Assembly: GCA_023391905.1 (NCBI GenBank)
Contig: JAEWAD010000459.1
Coordinates: 1 to 23,364, forward strand
Reading direction: 5' to 3'
Length of the DNA stretch: 23,364 nt
Source: Pseudomonadota bacterium
Lineage (GTDB): Bacteria > Pseudomonadota > Alphaproteobacteria > Rhizobiales > Kaistiaceae
The first letter of the stretch is position 1. Every line of letters begins with the position of its first letter. The notes under the pieces are model-generated. The model saw only the letters and a list, made by a program, of their open reading frames with translations. It searched no databases and was not told the DNA's origin. The translations under genes and the position numbers were made by a program. Positions 15,183 through 22,163 of the stretch are shown piece after piece.

Positions 15183-16448
15183 TCACGTCGACCCGGCGGC
15201 CCCCATCAGCCCTCCGGTCTCGAAAACCCTGTCCTTGGCCCGCGCCCGAACGCCGGCGCGCGGCGAGAAATTGAAGAACATCGGCAGGCTCGCCGCCCCG
15301 AGGGCACCGGCGTCGCGGCCGAGCGTGCCAGGCTGGACGCCGGGCGCGCGCCGCGCCTCGGGCGCCTGGGCGTCGAGCACCGCGACGAGGCGCGCGATCA
15401 GCGCGTCGACGAGACCGCCATCGACATCGGCGTCGATCACCACCAGCGGCACGTCGAGCAGCGCGATCGCCGACCAGATCGCCGGCGCCAGCGCCTCGGC
15501 CGCATCGTCGATCCATTCCGCGACCGCCGGATGGCCGGCAGCGACGGCATCCTGAAGGTCGGCGCCCGAAGCGACGGCAACGCCGCAGGACTGCAGATGC
15601 CTCGCCAGCGCATTCAGCGAGGCACGCGTGATCAGGAGCTCCCGGCCGTCGGCGGCGCGGGGCGACGAGGCGAGCGTGCCCGGGCCGACGGCGATGACCG
15701 CGACGTCGCCGGCGTTGCCCGAACTGCCGCGCAGGCAATCCCCCCGGACGACGATGCCGCCGCCGATCGCCGGCCCGATGAAGAGATAGAAGAAATCGTC
15801 GACGCCGCGGCCGAGGCCGTAGAAGAGCTCGGCGATGGCGGCGGCGTTGCCGTCGTTCTCGCCGAACACGGGCAGTCCGGTCACCTCCTCCAGGCGCGCG
15901 GCGAAATCGAACTCGTCCCAGTTCCGGAAAGGGTCGACCGGCAGGTCGAGACGGCCGAGCCACGCGCCGAGATTGTAGGGCAGCGCCAGGCCGATGCCGG
16001 CAAGGCGCGCGCGGGCGGCGGGATCGAGCAACGCCAGCAGCGCCTTGACGTCGCCGGCCACCATGTCGAGCGCGATCTCCGGCCGGGGCAGCACCAGATC
16101 GTGCCGGCGACGGGCCAGTGCCCTGCCGTCGAAATCGACCAGGATCGTCTCGATCGAGCGCCGGTCGAGACGCACGCCGATGCCATAGGCCCCTTTCGGG
16201 TTGAGGCGCAGCAGCGTCGCCGGCTGGCCGCGGCCGCCGCCATGGCGCTTGCCGATCGCCTCGATCAGCCCGAGATCGTCAAGTTTCTGGATGATGGCGC
16301 CGATCGCCGTATTGGTCAGGTCGGCGGCGCGGGCAAGGTCAGCCTTGGAGGCTTCGCCCGCGCGGCGCAACCGCTGCAGGACGAGACGCTCATTGTAACG
16401 GCGAAGCTGCGCGGAATTACTTCCACGACCCGTTCCGGGCCTCTCCAA
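15183..16448 (-). CDS. frcR: ROK-family transcriptional regulator of the frc operon
   Basis: This is a 421-residue cytoplasmic repressor. The N-terminal winged helix (about 15-80: LRRAGEASKADLARAADLTN, then a GRGQP wing) precedes a sugar-kinase-like ROK domain with GENDGNAAAIAELFYG and a GPAIGGGIVVRG loop. The usual ROK zinc motif CGCGxxGCLE and the GE-x-GH sugar/zinc residues are not present; the equivalent stretch reads SSGNAGDVAVIAVGPGTL, so kinase activity is unlikely and ligand binding may differ. The start is TTG 16448, five bases after GGGAGG; no nearby in-frame ATG exists. It heads the same-strand cluster frcR-frcB-frcC-frcA, the order I recall from rhizobia. A promoter with an overlapping inverted repeat lies upstream, suggesting autoregulation by the pathway sugar. 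Confidence 0.85.
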   Translation of the reverse strand: MERPGTGRGSNSAQLRRYNERLVLQRLRRAGEASKADLARAADLTNTAIGAIIQKLDDLGLIEAIGKRHGGGRGQPATLLRLNPKGAYGIGVRLDRRSIETILVDFDGRALARRRHDLVLPRPEIALDMVAGDVKALLALLDPAARARLAGIGLALPYNLGAWLGRLDLPVDPFRNWDEFDFAARLEEVTGLPVFGENDGNAAAIAELFYGLGRGVDDFFYLFIGPAIGGGIVVRGDCLRGSSGNAGDVAVIAVGPGTLASSPRAADGRELLITRASLNALARHLQSCGVAVASGADLQDAVAAGHPAVAEWIDDAAEALAPAIWSAIALLDVPLVVIDADVDGGLVDALIARLVAVLDAQAPEARRAPGVQPGTLGRDAGALGAASLPMFFNFSPRAGVRARAKDRVFETGGLMGAAGST

Positions 16449-16484
16449 GCCTGCCTCCCTGCGACGGCTTTCTTGATGCCGCCT

Positions 16485-16511
16485 GATTAATTGATTTTGA
16501 TGCAGTTAATC
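16485..16511. promoter_or_regulatory. Candidate operator of the frc operon
   Basis: GATTAA-N15-TTAATC is a perfect 6-base inverted repeat in a short AT-rich island 37 bases upstream of the frcR start, and its right arm covers the -10 box of the promoter. Repressor binding there would block transcription. Binding by the ROK protein itself is inferred. Confidence 0.45.
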
Positions 16512-16533
16512 GACGCCACTTCCCCTAAGTCAA
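16505..16533 (-). promoter_or_regulatory. Promoter of the frcRBCA operon
   Basis: On the minus strand TTGACT (16533-16528), a 17-base spacer and ATTAAC (16510-16505) form a sigma70-like promoter. The -35 is 5/6 to consensus, the -10 weaker. The expected leader to the TTG start is about 50 bases. Confidence 0.5.
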
Positions 16534-16568
16534 GACGAATTCGTCGCCGCGCTGCGGCAGGCGGGAGG

Positions 16569-17045
16569 TCAGAGATAGGCGATGGAGCGGCCGGCGAGCA
16601 GGACAACCACCCAGACGGCGAGCGACAGCGCGGCGAAGGGTCGAGCCTTGTCGAGATCGCCGCGCCGGAGACCGCCGCCGGCGAGAAGGTGGAACGCCGC
16701 GACGTTGAGGATGCCGATCAGCAGCATCGCCATCTTGAGCTGGAAGGCGGGGTTTCGAACCAGCGCGCTCGCCTCGGCGGCCAGCAGCACGCCGCCGGAG
16801 ACGATCTGCAGCAGCAGGCCGAAGGCGGCGATGGGGATCGCGATGCGCGCAAGCGGCGTCGCCACCGGCAGCCGGCGCAGCATGGCGACATCGAGGGTCG
16901 CGATCGAGCCGAGCAGCAGCGCCGCTCCGAGGACATGGGTCAGATTGGCGACCGGATAGATCCAGACCGAGGCGCGCGCCGCCTGGCCGAGGCCGGACTG
17001 CTCGAGGGAGATCATCCAGTCCATCACCGTGTCGGGCGGCATCAT
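16569..17045 (-). CDS. Four-helix membrane protein, DUF6644-like
   Basis: This is a 158-residue hydrophobic protein with four predicted membrane helices (about 28-48, 68-90, 98-122 and 138-156) and short loops. The opening SLEQSGLGQAARASVWIYPVA, followed by the membrane His in NLTHVLGAALLLG, and later the stretch LVRNPAFQLKMAML, look like the DUF6644 family as I remember it. No catalytic function is known. The start is ATG 17045 (a second ATG at 17042 is equivalent) and lies four bases after the stop of the DUF6152 gene, so the two are translated together. The family name is less certain than the fact that it is a real membrane protein. Confidence 0.75.
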   Translation of the reverse strand: MMPPDTVMDWMISLEQSGLGQAARASVWIYPVANLTHVLGAALLLGSIATLDVAMLRRLPVATPLARIAIPIAAFGLLLQIVSGGVLLAAEASALVRNPAFQLKMAMLLIGILNVAAFHLLAGGGLRRGDLDKARPFAALSLAVWVVVLLAGRSIAYL

Positions 17046-17049
17046 GCCG

Positions 17050-17400
17050 TCAACGCAGCTCGACGGTCTTGCCGTTCACCGAGATGCGCTCGGCGCGCAT
17101 CTCGTGCTCGCGGCGCGTCGAGGGATAGCCGGTGACGCTGACCACGGTGCCGGGCGCGAGATCCGCCTCGACGAGCCCGCGCCCCTGCATGCGCGACAGC
17201 GGCGCCAGTGTCGCCTCCCAGGTGGCGCCCTCGTAGGGCAGCATCACATGGGCATGCGGATTGGCCCAGCTCACCATCTCGATCGGGGCCTCGATGGTGA
17301 ACACCTTGGTCGCGTCATAACTGCCCCAGCCATGGTGCGCGGAAGCCAAGCCCGCCGGCAGCATGGCCGCGAGCGACAGAACGATCAGGCGCCGGTTCAT
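17050..17400 (-). CDS. DUF6152 family periplasmic protein with His-His mature N-terminus
   Basis: This is a 116-residue exported protein. The signal peptide MNRRLIVLSLAAMLPAGLASA is cleaved so that the mature chain should begin HHGWGSYD. The family continues with EAPIEMVSWANPHAHVMLPY, a further His pair flanking an NPHAH motif, then a small beta barrel (ADLAPGTVVSVTGYPSTR). DUF6152 has no assigned role. The exposed N-terminal His, the His after it and the NPHAH pair could bind a transition metal such as copper, but this is inference. It is coupled to the membrane protein gene four bases downstream, and follows xylB on the same strand by 58 bases. Confidence 0.8.
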   Translation of the reverse strand: MNRRLIVLSLAAMLPAGLASAHHGWGSYDATKVFTIEAPIEMVSWANPHAHVMLPYEGATWEATLAPLSRMQGRGLVEADLAPGTVVSVTGYPSTRREHEMRAERISVNGKTVELR

Positions 17401-17458
17401 CGCGAAACCCTCCGTTTCCCTGGCTTCCTATCTGGAACCGGTCCGCGGCGCGTCAAGC

Positions 17459-18925
17459 TCAGCGGGCGAACTCGTCCTTGAGCGCGCGATAGAGACGGCG
17501 GTAGCGCTCGATCTTCGGCTTGTAGCGCTCGGTCTCGGCCGGATCGGGATCGATCGTGGCGTTGATCTGCGGCGCCGTGCAGATCCGTCCCGGCTGGCCG
17601 CCGGTCGCCGCCAGGATGGCGAGACGCGCCGCGCCGAAGGCAGGCCCCTTGGCGCCGCCTTCGTGCAGCACGATCTGCACGCCAAGCACGTCGGCGAACA
17701 TCTTCATCCAGAGCGCGCTCCGGGCGCCGCCGCCGATCGCACCCATCCGGGCCGGGCGCGTGCCGGCCGCCGCGAGCGCCGCCTGCGCATCGGCGAAGGA
17801 GAAGGCGACGCCCTCGAGCACGGCACGGATCACGTCGGTCGTGCCCGTCGCCGGATCGAGGCCGAAGAAGACGCCGCGCGCATGCGGATCGTTGAGCGGC
17901 GTCCGCTCGCCGGCGAGATAGGGCAGGAAGACGAGCTTGTCGTTCTTCGACGGCGTCGCGGCGACCCGGTCGAGCAGCGCGCCGATGTCCTTCTCGCCCA
18001 CCATCGACGCCGCCCAGGCGAGCGCACTGGCGCCGTTCAGCATCGCCGCCATCTGGAACCAGCGCCCGGGCAGCGCGTGCGCGAAGGTGTGCACATAGGC
18101 GCCGGGATGCGGCCGGTAGGTCTCGTTGACGACGAAATACTGGCCCGAGGTGCCGAGCGAGATGAAGGCGTCGCCCTCGTCGATCGCGCCGATGCCGATG
18201 CCGCCGGCCGCGGCATCGCCGGCGCCGCCCGCGACGATCACGCCGGGCTTCAGCCCGAGCACCGTGGCGACGGACGCCGTCAGCGTCCCCGCCGCGTCAG
18301 AACCCTCGACCAAGCGCGGCATGACGGCGGGATCGAGCCCGGTCGCGCCGACGATCTCCGCCGACCAAGCGCGCGCGGCCTCGTCGAGCCACAGCGTGCC
18401 GGCGGCATCCGACATCTCGGAGACATACTCGCCCGTCAGGCGGAAGCGGATGTAGTCCTTCGGCAGCAGCACATGCGCGACGCTGGCGAAGATCTGCGGC
18501 TCGTGCCGCGCCACCCAGACCAGCTTCGGCGCGGTGAAGCCGGGCATGGCGGGCACGCCGGCGATCTGGCCGAGATCCGGCACGCGATGCTCAAGTTCGG
18601 CGCACTCGGCATGGCTGCGCCCGTCGTTCCAGAGGATGGCCGGCCGCAGCACCCGGTCTGCCGCATCCATGAGCACGGCGCCATGCATCTGACCAGAAAG
18701 GCCGATGGCGACGGCGGCGGCATAGGGCGTGGGCGCCGTGGAGCGCAGCGCGGCAAGCGCCTGCTCCGTCGCCCGCCACCAGTCCTCGGGATCCTGCTCC
18801 GACCAGAGCGGATGCGGGCGGGAGATCGGCAGCGGCACCTCGGCTTCGGCGAGCACCGTCTGGTTTTCGTCGACGAGCAGCGCCTTGACCGCCGATGTGC
18901 CGATGTCGATGCCGATGAACGTCAT
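17459..18925 (-). CDS. xylB: Xylulokinase
   Basis: This FGGY-family sugar kinase phosphorylates D-xylulose to xylulose 5-phosphate in the cytoplasm, feeding the pentose phosphate pathway. Its 488 residues match XylB (E. coli 484). Motifs are the phosphate loop FIGIDIGTSAVKALLVDE at the start, LSGQMHGAVLMD (xylulokinase-type substrate loop), LWNDGRS, GGAGDAAAGGIGIG with the catalytic Asp237, and the late ATP site GAIGGGARSALWMKMFAD. The start ATG at 18925 follows GGAGGGG by seven bases. No xylose isomerase or xylose transporter gene is in the window; the substrate could be another pentulose or a related polyol product. A weak -35 TTGACA (18980-18975) stands upstream. Confidence 0.92.
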   Translation of the reverse strand: MTFIGIDIGTSAVKALLVDENQTVLAEAEVPLPISRPHPLWSEQDPEDWWRATEQALAALRSTAPTPYAAAVAIGLSGQMHGAVLMDAADRVLRPAILWNDGRSHAECAELEHRVPDLGQIAGVPAMPGFTAPKLVWVARHEPQIFASVAHVLLPKDYIRFRLTGEYVSEMSDAAGTLWLDEAARAWSAEIVGATGLDPAVMPRLVEGSDAAGTLTASVATVLGLKPGVIVAGGAGDAAAGGIGIGAIDEGDAFISLGTSGQYFVVNETYRPHPGAYVHTFAHALPGRWFQMAAMLNGASALAWAASMVGEKDIGALLDRVAATPSKNDKLVFLPYLAGERTPLNDPHARGVFFGLDPATGTTDVIRAVLEGVAFSFADAQAALAAAGTRPARMGAIGGGARSALWMKMFADVLGVQIVLHEGGAKGPAFGAARLAILAATGGQPGRICTAPQINATIDPDPAETERYKPKIERYRRLYRALKDEFAR

Positions 18926-18951
18926 GTGCCTGCCCCTCCGATGATCGCCCA

Positions 18952-18980
18952 AGAACGGTGCATGCGGGCCCGATTGTCAA
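18952..18980 (-). promoter_or_regulatory. Possible promoter of xylB
   Basis: A perfect -35 TTGACA (18980-18975) and a 17-base spacer lead to CGTTCT (18957-18952), a poor -10. The distance to the xylB ATG is about 27 bases. The perfect -35 is the main support. Confidence 0.3.
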
Positions 18981-19434
18981 TCCGTCCGCCGCGTTCCACG
19001 CGCCCCCCGCCCCGGCCACCGGCGGCGCGGGTTTCGCCGCTTCCGGAAAGCCCGCAACAACGTCCTCGGCCACTGTCAAAAAAAGGAAATGCATGACTGG
19101 TAGGAAGGCGCCGTTCGGCCCCATATGGGCATCGCATCCAGCGCGATGCCGCGGTGATTTGAGGAGCAGCTTGCGCCGCGACACCAAACGCTAAAGCGTC
19201 ACGAACAGGGTTCGTGGCTCTGGATTTCGACGAGGAGATCTTCGATGCCGAAAACGACAGCCACCCTGCGTCACCCTTTTCTCCGATCCGCAATGTGTCG
19301 CACCCATCGGAACCCGAACTGATTTCCGACATTGGAGCGAGCCGGACGACCTCCGGCACTTATCGCGAAAGCGACTGGAACGATCGCGGCCCGAGGCTTG
19401 CATGGCTGAGCCCGGCGGCGAAAGGAGAATTGTG
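18981..19434. other. Mostly non-coding region between xylB and a small hypothetical gene
   Basis: This stretch of about 450 bases has no gene I can name. It contains a double hairpin at 19188-19218. A plus-strand open frame from GTG 19214 would give about 90 residues starting MALDFDEEIFDAEND, but it has no ribosome site, third-position bias fades after the first 15 codons, and its end overlaps the better gene at 19435. Other frames lack coding character. Confidence 0.5.
19188..19218. repeat. Tandem stem-loops of unknown role
   Basis: ACGCT-AA-AGCGT (19188-19199) abuts GTCACGAAC-AGG-GTTCGTGGC (19198-19218; nine pairs including one G-T). The two structures compete for one or two bases. There is no T-run and no flanking gene end, so this is not an ordinary terminator. 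It may be a repeated extragenic element or a regulatory site. Confidence 0.4.
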
Positions 19435-19632
19435 GTGTTCGATAACTACATCATCGAGATCGACGACGAAGCGGCCGGCATCCTGATCCGCGCCGGAACA
19501 GGCTTCGCCTTCCATGCGCTCGAAGGAACCTTCGCGACCCTCGAGGGGCGCACCTTCCCCGATGCCGTCGCCGCCGAACGCGCCGCCCGCAAGATCCGCC
19601 GCGCTCCCACTACACAACTGGCGCGCGCCTGA
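19435..19632 (+). CDS. Small hypothetical protein, 65 residues
   Basis: This is an unrecognised small cytoplasmic protein beginning MVFDNYIIEIDDEAAGILIR. The middle FAFHALEGTFATLEGRTF and the tail with AAERAARKIRR resemble short conserved hypothetical proteins common in rhizobia (recollection, not a search). Codon use is strongly G/C at third positions throughout, unlike the flanking sequence, which is good evidence of coding. The start is GTG 19435, seven bases after AGGAG (19423-19427). An adjacent GTG at 19432 and an ATG at 19402 are in frame but worse spaced. It stands alone, 230 bases before the c-di-GMP enzyme on the same strand. Confidence 0.7.
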   Translation: MFDNYIIEIDDEAAGILIRAGTGFAFHALEGTFATLEGRTFPDAVAAERAARKIRRAPTTQLARA

Positions 19633-19773
19633 TGATTTTCTCTTGCCGCGCGCCGAACCGCGCGCGGCCCCCTCGCCCCGCCGGGCTCGGCGGAACCGAC
19701 CGTCCCGCAACAACCGACACAGTCTTCACGGCACGCCTGCCTTGTGTTGCGACCGGTCTTCTTTGCGCCCATT

Positions 19774-19789
19774 GATTGCAATTGCAATC
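19774..19789. promoter_or_regulatory. Perfect 16-base palindrome over a -35 box
   Basis: GATTGCAATTGCAATC is identical on both strands and lies 74 bases upstream of the GGDEF-EAL start. It covers the proposed -35 TTGCAA, so a bound dimeric regulator should repress. The AT-rich core contrasts with the surrounding GC-rich DNA. The binder is unknown. Confidence 0.5.
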
Positions 19790-19810
19790 TGCCACTTAAT
19801 CGCTTGTAAA
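19782..19810 (+). promoter_or_regulatory. Candidate promoter of the GGDEF-EAL gene
   Basis: TTGCAA (19782-19787), a 17-base spacer and TGTAAA (19805-19810) each match the sigma70 hexamers at four of six positions. The predicted leader is about 45 bases and includes GAGGAAAG ahead of the GTG start. Confidence 0.4.
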
Positions 19811-19862
19811 GGCGCGTTCATATAGCTTCCTTACAGGTGGGGTCCTGAGGAAAGCGTCCCGT

Positions 19863-22163
19863 GTGACGAGCCAATTCGACGTCCGTACGGACGACATCGA
19901 TCAATCGACAGATTTCAGCGACGTTCGCGATCTGCATGCGACATGGCGTGCGGCCCGAGACGGGGCCCTGCCGGATATCGACGTCTTTGCCTCGCTGCTG
20001 AACGGCCAGATGGCCGATCGCACCATGCTGATGCTGCAGCATGGCGACTCGCTCTCCTATGAACGCGTCGGCAACCGCGTGGTGCAGCTGTTCGGCCACA
20101 ATCCGACCGGCCGCACGCTGGGCGCGCTCACCAATCCGGAAGCGTCCACCTTCCGTCCGCTTTACAAATCCGTGATGGATTCCGGAAAGCCGGCCCTCGG
20201 CCTGCACGGCCGCGTCGGCCCCGGCGCCATCGGCATGACGGAGCGGCTGGTTCTGCCGATCCGCCGAGGCGCCCAGCGCGGCCTGCTCTGCTACCTCCGG
20301 CCGCGCGAGGACGCCACCGACGTGCTGCGCTCGCTGATCGAGGTCAGCGCCGACGGCATCACCGTCCTCAACGCCGTTCGCGACGAGACCGGCCGGATCA
20401 CCGACTTCATCATCTCCGCCGTCAACGCCGAGATGGCGCGCCGGCTGCGTGCCCCGGCCGAGGCGCTCATCGGCTTCCCGATCCGGCAATTCTGGCCGTC
20501 GATCATCAGCATCGGACTGTTCGACCGTTTCGTCCGCGCCGTCGAAAGCCAGATCCCCGACGTCTTCGACACCAGCTACGAAGCGCACGGAAAGATGGTC
20601 GAGCGCCAGCTGCGGCTGTCGCCGCATGGCGAGGGCCTGACGCTGACCGGGGTCGACATCGGCCCGACGCTCGCCGCCTCGCGCGCCATCAGCCAGCAGC
20701 ACGCCGACCTGATCAAGGCCAACGAATTGCTCGAGACGCGGGCGCTCGACCTGATGGCCAGCTACCAGTCGCTGGAGCAGACGACCAACACGCTGCGCGA
20801 GGAAATCACGCGCAACCGCACGCTCGAGGCCGAGCTCGTCCACCTCGCCCATCACGACAGCCTGACCGGCCTGCCCAACCGCAGCTATTTCGAGCAGTGC
20901 TTCGAGGAGAAGCTGAAGCAGATGACTCGCGCGCGCCGCCGCGCCGCGCTCTGCGTCCTCGATCTCGACCACTTCAAGGACATCAACGACAGCCTCGGCC
21001 ACGACGCCGGCGACAAGGTGCTGAAGGAAATCTCCGATCGCCTGCGCCGCACCATCCGCAAGTCGGACGTGATGGGGCGCCTCGGCGGCGACGAATTCGC
21101 CGTCGTTCTCACCAATGCGCGCGACATCGCGGACGCCTCGACGGCCGTGCGGCGGATGCTCGACGCGGTGTCCCGGCCGTTCTCGGTCAAGGGCCATGAC
21201 GTGCCGATCAGCCTCTCGGCCGGCGTCGCCATCTTCCCGGCCGATGGCCGCACCTTTGGCGAGCTGATGGCCGATGCCGACATCGCCGTCTACCGCGCCA
21301 AGCGCGCCGGCCGCGGCCGCACCGTGTTCTTCCAGCCCTCGATGCGCGACGACGCGGAGCGCCGCTACAGCCTCTTGAAGGCGCTGCGCCTCGCGCTCGA
21401 CGCCGGCCAGATCATGCCGGTCTACCAGCCGCTGATCGACATCCGCACCGGCAGGCTGGCCGGCTTCGAGGCGCTGGCCCGCTGGCTGCATCCCGAACGC
21501 GGCCTGCTCGCGCCAGCCGCCTTCGCCGAAACCTTCGACGAGCCCGACATCGCCCAGGCGCTGACCCGGGCCATGATGCGCCGCGTGCTGGGCGACCTCG
21601 CGGCCTGGCGCCAGCGCGGTATCGCCATGCGCGTCAACATGAATGTCACGGCGTTCGACCTGCGCAATCCCGGCTTCGCCGACGAGATGGAAACCCAGCT
21701 GCACCAGCAGGGACTGACCACCTCGCAGCTCGGCATCGAGGTCACCGAAACGACGATCCTGTCGCGCGACGCCGAGCGGATCGAGGCGACACTGCATGAT
21801 CTGCGCCGGCACGGCTTCTCGATCGCGCTCGACGATTTCGGCACCGGCTACGCCTCGCTGAGCCATCTGCGCCGCCTGCCGGTCAACAGCCTCAAGATCG
21901 ACCGCAGCTTCATCAACGACCTCGAGCAGGATCCGAAGACGAAGGCGATCGTGCGCTCGATCATCGAGCTCGCCGCCGCCCTCGACCTCGAGATCATCGC
22001 CGAGGGCGTCGAGACGCGGTCGCAGCTCGACGCGGTCAGCGCGCTCGGTTGCCCGATCATCCAGGGCTACCTGATCGCCCAGCCGATGCAGGGCGATCAG
22101 GTGCCGCCCTTCATCGACGAGTTCATCGCCTCGGTTTCGTCGCGACGCTGGCGCGTGGCCTGA
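19863..22163 (+). CDS. PAS-GGDEF-EAL c-di-GMP synthase/phosphodiesterase
   Basis: This 766-residue soluble signalling enzyme may both make and break cyclic di-GMP. Residues about 10-145 look like a PAS_5-type domain (ATWRAARDGALPDIDVFASL, YERVGNRVVQLFG). Residues about 155-280 are a second PAS domain. A coiled coil (about 280-325) leads to GGDEF (about 325-490) and EAL (about 505-755). The GGDEF core is intact (GGDEF at 408-412) with a product-inhibition site RKSD (399-402). The EAL side has EAL at 536-538, NMNV, EVTET, DDFGTG, LKID and AEGVET, all needed for hydrolysis. No membrane segment is seen, so the signal is cytosolic. The start is GTG 19863. Its 3' end overlaps the convergent glycosyltransferase gene by 67 bases. 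Confidence 0.93.
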   Translation: MTSQFDVRTDDIDQSTDFSDVRDLHATWRAARDGALPDIDVFASLLNGQMADRTMLMLQHGDSLSYERVGNRVVQLFGHNPTGRTLGALTNPEASTFRPLYKSVMDSGKPALGLHGRVGPGAIGMTERLVLPIRRGAQRGLLCYLRPREDATDVLRSLIEVSADGITVLNAVRDETGRITDFIISAVNAEMARRLRAPAEALIGFPIRQFWPSIISIGLFDRFVRAVESQIPDVFDTSYEAHGKMVERQLRLSPHGEGLTLTGVDIGPTLAASRAISQQHADLIKANELLETRALDLMASYQSLEQTTNTLREEITRNRTLEAELVHLAHHDSLTGLPNRSYFEQCFEEKLKQMTRARRRAALCVLDLDHFKDINDSLGHDAGDKVLKEISDRLRRTIRKSDVMGRLGGDEFAVVLTNARDIADASTAVRRMLDAVSRPFSVKGHDVPISLSAGVAIFPADGRTFGELMADADIAVYRAKRAGRGRTVFFQPSMRDDAERRYSLLKALRLALDAGQIMPVYQPLIDIRTGRLAGFEALARWLHPERGLLAPAAFAETFDEPDIAQALTRAMMRRVLGDLAAWRQRGIAMRVNMNVTAFDLRNPGFADEMETQLHQQGLTTSQLGIEVTETTILSRDAERIEATLHDLRRHGFSIALDDFGTGYASLSHLRRLPVNSLKIDRSFINDLEQDPKTKAIVRSIIELAAALDLEIIAEGVETRSQLDAVSALGCPIIQGYLIAQPMQGDQVPPFIDEFIASVSSRRWRVA

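Noticed and set aside
14472..16490. 672-residue plus-strand frame opposite frcB and frcR
   Set aside because: It spans two real genes and their spacer and lacks a ribosome site or recognisable fold.
17363..19096. 577-residue plus-strand frame opposite xylB
   Set aside because: It is an antisense shadow of a complete xylulokinase gene.
19214..19486. 90-residue plus-strand frame starting MALDFDEE
   Set aside because: It has no ribosome site, its codon bias fades, and its end overlaps the better-supported gene at 19435.
19643..19666. Possible terminator after the small hypothetical gene
   Set aside because: GCCGCGCG and CGCGCGGC can pair around an 8-base loop, but no T-run follows and the surrounding DNA is GC-rich enough for such stems by chance.
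19818..21866. 682-residue minus-strand frame opposite the GGDEF-EAL gene
   Set aside because: It is an antisense shadow; the plus-strand frame has every catalytic motif.
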